Shown here: positions 61,084 to 64,000 of the stretch, piece by piece
Position numbering within the stretch: position 1 is the stretch's first letter
Layout: each line of letters starts with the position of its first letter
DNA from: Candidatus Nanoarchaeia archaeon
GTDB taxonomy: Archaea > Nanobdellota > Nanobdellia > Woesearchaeales > UBA525
Assembly (NCBI GenBank): GCA_028279755.1
Contig: JANQNB010000011.1
Span: 130,501 to 194,500 of the forward strand
DNA length: 64,000 nt
Reading direction: 5' to 3'
Program-made: the position numbers and the translations under genes
The notes under the pieces: generated by a model
What the model saw: the letters and a program-made list of their open reading frames with translations, nothing else
Database searches by the model: none
What the model was told of the DNA's origin: nothing

Positions 61084-61478
61084 TTACCGCCCGGCAAGGT
61101 GTCCGCGACCTTGATCGCGAATTCCATCGAGCCAGGGTGTTGCTGATAGGTCGCGAGCAGGCGTTCTGTCGCGTCAGGCATTGGCACTTCCGCGCCGGTG
61201 CGCGCATTCGTCAGGTAGGTCTCGACAGCGCCGTGCTGATTGACACGCGCATCGATTGAGTACATGCCAGGATACTCGAGAAAGCCCTTGGCAGTCGGGT
61301 GCATCGTCATTTCCTCGAGGGCGGTCGTTGGCGCAGCCCCTTCGCGCACGCCTGCATGGTACCGGCACGAGCCGTAACCGAGGAATGCGCCTATGGCGAC
61401 TGCACCGATCACCGCTTTCTTGACAAAGCTTCGGAGCCTTCCTGTTTTTTTTGGTTGAAAACTTTCCATGAACACCAC
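61080..61478 (-). CDS. Small membrane-anchored protein
   Basis: One TM (KKAVIGAVAIGAFLGYGSCRY); 4-nt overlap with the nuclease-like gene. Confidence 0.55.
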   Translation of the reverse strand: MVFMESFQPKKTGRLRSFVKKAVIGAVAIGAFLGYGSCRYHAGVREGAAPTTALEEMTMHPTAKGFLEYPGMYSIDARVNQHGAVETYLTNARTGAEVPMPDATERLLATYQQHPGSMEFAIKVADTLPGGK

Positions 61479-61599
61479 CTCCGCTGTTCATGCTGTGAGA
61501 AATCTTAAAGAGCCTTTCCGCCGATCTATTGGAAACGCTACAAGAACATGAGCAAGGTTTCCGTTATCCGGAAAGAATGCCGAGAGAGTCGCAAGCTTT

Positions 61600-62286
61600 T
61601 CAACCCAAATGCAGAATGGAGGTTTTCTTCGCTGCCTTGACGCGGATCCGCTCGCCTTCGCGCAGGGCGCGGCGATACTTGAGATTGTCAGCAGCGAGCT
61701 CAGCAGGACCGCGCAGGATCCTGACCTCGATTTTCACGTCCTCTGCAAGGAGCAGAGGCTCTTGTTCAACCGTAACGTTGTTCAACGCGAGGCCGAGGCC
61801 GTTCTCGACCGTGTCCTTCGTGATGCTGTGATAATACGCAGTGCTGCCGAACGGCGTTGCAACCACGAGCCCGTCACCGATCAAGTGTTCGAATACTTTC
61901 TTTTTGTCAATGAACACGTCGAAACGGATCGCGTGCTCCACTCCCTTGTTGCGGATGATGATGTCATTCAGGCCAAGCAGCGTGTCGTTGCCAACTTTGG
62001 CTTCCAGCTTCTTGTGTTCACTCGTGTGAAACGTGCCGTTCTTCAGGAGCTCAAGCGCGTGCGTCATCTCGTGATCATGGCATTTCTTGCAGGTCGGGCT
62101 CGCCCGCAATGGCAGTTTCGGCACGCCAGGATAGACGCGTTCAGCGTGGAGCAAGGTGCCGTCGCCGCCATACGTGATGACAAGATCGGGTTTTTTCGCA
62201 TCATAGACAAAGCCGTATTCCTTGACGTGCTTCCTGCAGAGTTGACAGGCTGCCTTATCCTTTGAGACAATCGCGATACGTTTCAT
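61600..62286 (-). CDS. nadK: NAD kinase
   Basis: DLVITYGGDGTLLHAERVYPG; HLIGDGLVVATPFGSTAYYHSITKD. Confidence 0.93.
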   Translation of the reverse strand: MKRIAIVSKDKAACQLCRKHVKEYGFVYDAKKPDLVITYGGDGTLLHAERVYPGVPKLPLRASPTCKKCHDHEMTHALELLKNGTFHTSEHKKLEAKVGNDTLLGLNDIIIRNKGVEHAIRFDVFIDKKKVFEHLIGDGLVVATPFGSTAYYHSITKDTVENGLGLALNNVTVEQEPLLLAEDVKIEVRILRGPAELAADNLKYRRALREGERIRVKAAKKTSILHLG

Positions 62287-62313
62287 CGACGCCAGCACCC
62301 GGATTCGAACCGG
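62286..62313. repeat. 28-bp copy of the tRNA-Ser 3' end
   Basis: tcgacgccagcacccggattcgaaccgg identical to 62380-62407. Confidence 0.9.
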
Positions 62314-62383
62314 AACAACCTCGAGCGAAGCTCTCGGAGCCCCGCTTCGAACCAGCACAGTGGAAGGGTGCAAGACCCTTCGA

Positions 62384-62487
62384 CGCCAGCACCCGGATTC
62401 GAACCGGGAATTCCCGAAGGAACCGGTTCTCACGCGTCCTTGCGGACAGTTCGAGACCGGCGCAATACCAGGTTATGCGATACTGGC
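62384..62487 (-). tRNA. tRNA-Ser(CGA), class II, with ~21-nt intron
   Basis: GCCAGTA...TGCTGGC acceptor, long variable arm TTCC-TTCG-GGAA, discriminator G, anticodon region CCGGT-CTCGAA-[CTGTCCGCAAGGACGCGTGAG]-A-ACCGG. Confidence 0.8.
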
Positions 62488-62531
62488 AAAACTTGTTTTG
62501 CCAGGAGCGCGCTGGGAACGATAGTGACCAG

Positions 62532-62546
62532 ATGCGATACTGGCAA
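62532..62546. repeat. 15-bp copy of the tRNA-Ser 5' end
   Basis: atgcgatactggcaa identical to 62475-62489. Confidence 0.85.
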
Positions 62547-62580
62547 GTAAGAAACGAGATGAAGAAGGTGTTTAAAAGCT

Positions 62581-63411
62581 TTATCCGCTCACGCCAATGA
62601 AGGTGATGTGATTCTCGCCCTTGTCGAGGTGCTGGTGCGGAATCGTGATCTCATTCACATGACGCTGCACCTCGCCGCTGTACACCTCTTCCTCATTGAC
62701 AAGAACCACCAGCAAGCCTTCCCGGTCCTGGCTGTCAAACGCGAGAATGAGATCGTCCTCTGCTTGCTCGCTCGTCAGGCTGACTTCGTACTCCTCGTAG
62801 TTCTGGATGCGCACGTCAGTCAGGGTCCTGACAGTCTCGCGATCAGCATCGCTCGGCGTGAAACTGATCGAAAACAAGTCCTTCGTCGTATTGCTGCCGT
62901 TCAGGAAGGTGAGATACAACTCGATGTCCTCAAGCTTGTAATCCTCATCGCCAAGCGTGGTGAACGTGAACGTGCTACGTCCGTAGTCAAACAAAGCAAG
63001 CTCGAGATTTTTCTCTACAGGCTCGTTGCAGGGCGGTTCTCTCTCATAGACCTCGTCACCCTCGAGCTTGATCACCAGGGTGCCGGGATCGACACAGTCA
63101 GCAAGGAATCGCAGCGTGGCTGTCTCCATGGTATCGAATTCCTCGTCCACGAGCTTCACGACCGTGATGTCCTCGTCCTTGCCACGCTCGCTCTTCAGGA
63201 GCTCGACATCGTCGAGATGCAGTTCGACATAGCTGCCCTCAAGCTCGCACTCAGCTTCGGGGCATTCAAGCACAGTGCACTCTTCGCATTCCTCGCACAC
63301 TTCGCACGTCGGGCAGAGTGATTCGTTGAATTCGCATTCAGTATCCGCAGGTTCGTCACCACCGCAGGCAGTGAGCGGTAGGGCACACAGGAGAAGAATC
63401 GCAATATATTT
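62581..63411 (-). CDS. Cys-rich lipoprotein
   Basis: MKYIAILLLCALPLTACGGDEPADTECEFNESLCPTCEVCEECEECTVLECPEAECELEG: lipobox and Cys/Glu-rich linker. Confidence 0.75.
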   Translation of the reverse strand, partial: KYIAILLLCALPLTACGGDEPADTECEFNESLCPTCEVCEECEECTVLECPEAECELEGSYVELHLDDVELLKSERGKDEDITVVKLVDEEFDTMETATLRFLADCVDPGTLVIKLEGDEVYEREPPCNEPVEKNLELALFDYGRSTFTFTTLGDEDYKLEDIELYLTFLNGSNTTKDLFSISFTPSDADRETVRTLTDVRIQNYEEYEVSLTSEQAEDDLILAFDSQDREGLLVVLVNEEEVYSGEVQRHVNEITIPHQHLDKGENHITFIGVSG

Positions 63412-63478
63412 CATGACATCCACCTCATCCGATGCAAATCATGAGAAAGAGGGTTTTTAATTATTACTATTACGAAAA

Positions 63479-63605
63479 TGCGGGTGGGGAGACTTGAACT
63501 CCCGACCTCCAGATGGCTCAGCGCCGTGTCCAGTCATCGCTCCGAAGAGCTCGTCACTCACGGCATTTATGAGTCTGGCGCTATAACCAGCTAAGCTACA
63601 CCCGC
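63479..63605 (-). tRNA. tRNA-Met(CAU) with ~53-nt intron
   Basis: GCGGGTGTAGCTTAGCTGGTTATAGCGCCAGACTCATA...TCTGGAGGTCGGGAGTTCAAGTCTCCCCACCCGCA; intron helix GCCGTG/CACGGC. Confidence 0.9.
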
Positions 63606-63650
63606 ATAGCAAGATACCGAGGCAGAAGGCCGTATAAAAAGCTTTGGGCC

Positions 63651-63752
63651 GCTGCCGTCCTGAGATGAATGCAGCGCCGAGTATGAGCGCAGCTCATGAT
63701 TGCGAGGCGCTGATAAAAGCGCGACCAGAGGGAGCGTGAAGGCGACGGCAGC
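63651..63752. ncRNA. Candidate structured RNA (strand uncertain)
   Basis: Nested inverted repeats gctgccgtc/gacggcagc, cagcgcc/ggcgctg, atgagc-gca-gctcat; TATA-like gtataaaaag ~20 bp upstream on + strand. Confidence 0.4.
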
Positions 63753-63753
63753 G

Positions 63754-64000
63754 TTACGCCTTGAGTATCTTCTCCTTCAAGGCCAGGAGTTCATCCTGAC
63801 TCACTTCTTGGGGTGGCCACGCGGCAAGGCCATCTCCGTCAAAGCGCGGGATGATGTGCGTGTGCTGATGCATCACCACCTGGCCAGCAGCCTCGCCGTT
63901 GTTCATGCCGAGGTTGAACCCATCCGCAGCGACAGCCTGCACAATCTTCGCCGCCATGTCCTGCGCAAAGGCGAAGTATCCCTCGTCAAGCTCTTTCGGG
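63754..64000 (-). CDS. HIT-family hydrolase, N-terminus beyond window
   Basis: PKELDEGYFAFAQDMAAKIVQAV...GFNLGMNNGEAAGQVVMHQHTHIIPRF (HxHxHxx). Confidence 0.92.
   Translation of the reverse strand, partial: PKELDEGYFAFAQDMAAKIVQAVAADGFNLGMNNGEAAGQVVMHQHTHIIPRFDGDGLAAWPPQEVSQDELLALKEKILKA

Noticed and set aside
63479-63605. Possible box C/D guide RNA inside the tRNA-Met intron (GTGACGA, CGATGA, CTGA; 12-nt spacing)
   Set aside because: Boxes are imperfect, no D' box, and the putative guide is the strand of the intron's own GCCGTG/CACGGC stem.

Overview
64-kb archaeal chromosome segment. Archaeal markers are a 16S rRNA carrying the exact Arch915 primer site, TFB, LonB, Kae1, L35Ae, CTP-dependent riboflavin kinase, XerA-type recombinase and intron-containing tRNAs. 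The gene style (pilin-like proteins, very large secreted Cys-rich proteins, lean metabolism) suggests a DPANN-type lineage, but that is inference. Main blocks: (1) 1-8.2 kb, minus-strand surface/secreted proteins, including an N-glycosylation-sequon-rich beta-helix-like protein that runs off the window and is missing from the ORF track; (2) 8.2-16.8 kb, hicBA, TctA-like permease, lonB, Kae1; (3) 16.9-22.1 kb, minus-strand 16S-tRNA-Ala-23S rRNA operon with no 5S recognised; (4) 22.2-30.0 kb, an AT-richer accessory/defence island with a PaeR7I/XhoI-like type II R-M system between 14-bp direct repeats, a duplicated EF-hand-like secreted protein and an RloA/RloB-like pair; (5) 30-45.6 kb, mostly housekeeping genes (tyrS, ribK + EamA transporter, tfb, ileS, rpl35ae); (6) 46.0-53.1 kb, a compact five-gene minus-strand cluster with a 1335-aa protein and no recognisable families; (7) 53.1-56.3 kb, XerA, uppS and PadR plus two AT-rich intergenic regions sharing 21-bp motifs spaced 44-45 bp and ATTGG-N4-CCAAT palindromes; (8) 57.5-61.5 kb, a second compact cluster of classic AAA+ ATPase, coiled-coil protein, predicted PD-(D/E)xK nuclease and two membrane proteins; (9) 61.6-64 kb, NAD kinase, an intron-containing tRNA-Ser embedded in partial copies of its own ends, intron-containing tRNA-Met, and a candidate structured RNA. 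The best candidates for undescribed systems are the 46-53 kb and 57.5-61.5 kb clusters and the shared operator-like motifs linking the first to PadR-uppS. All assignments come from reading motifs by eye; no searches were run.
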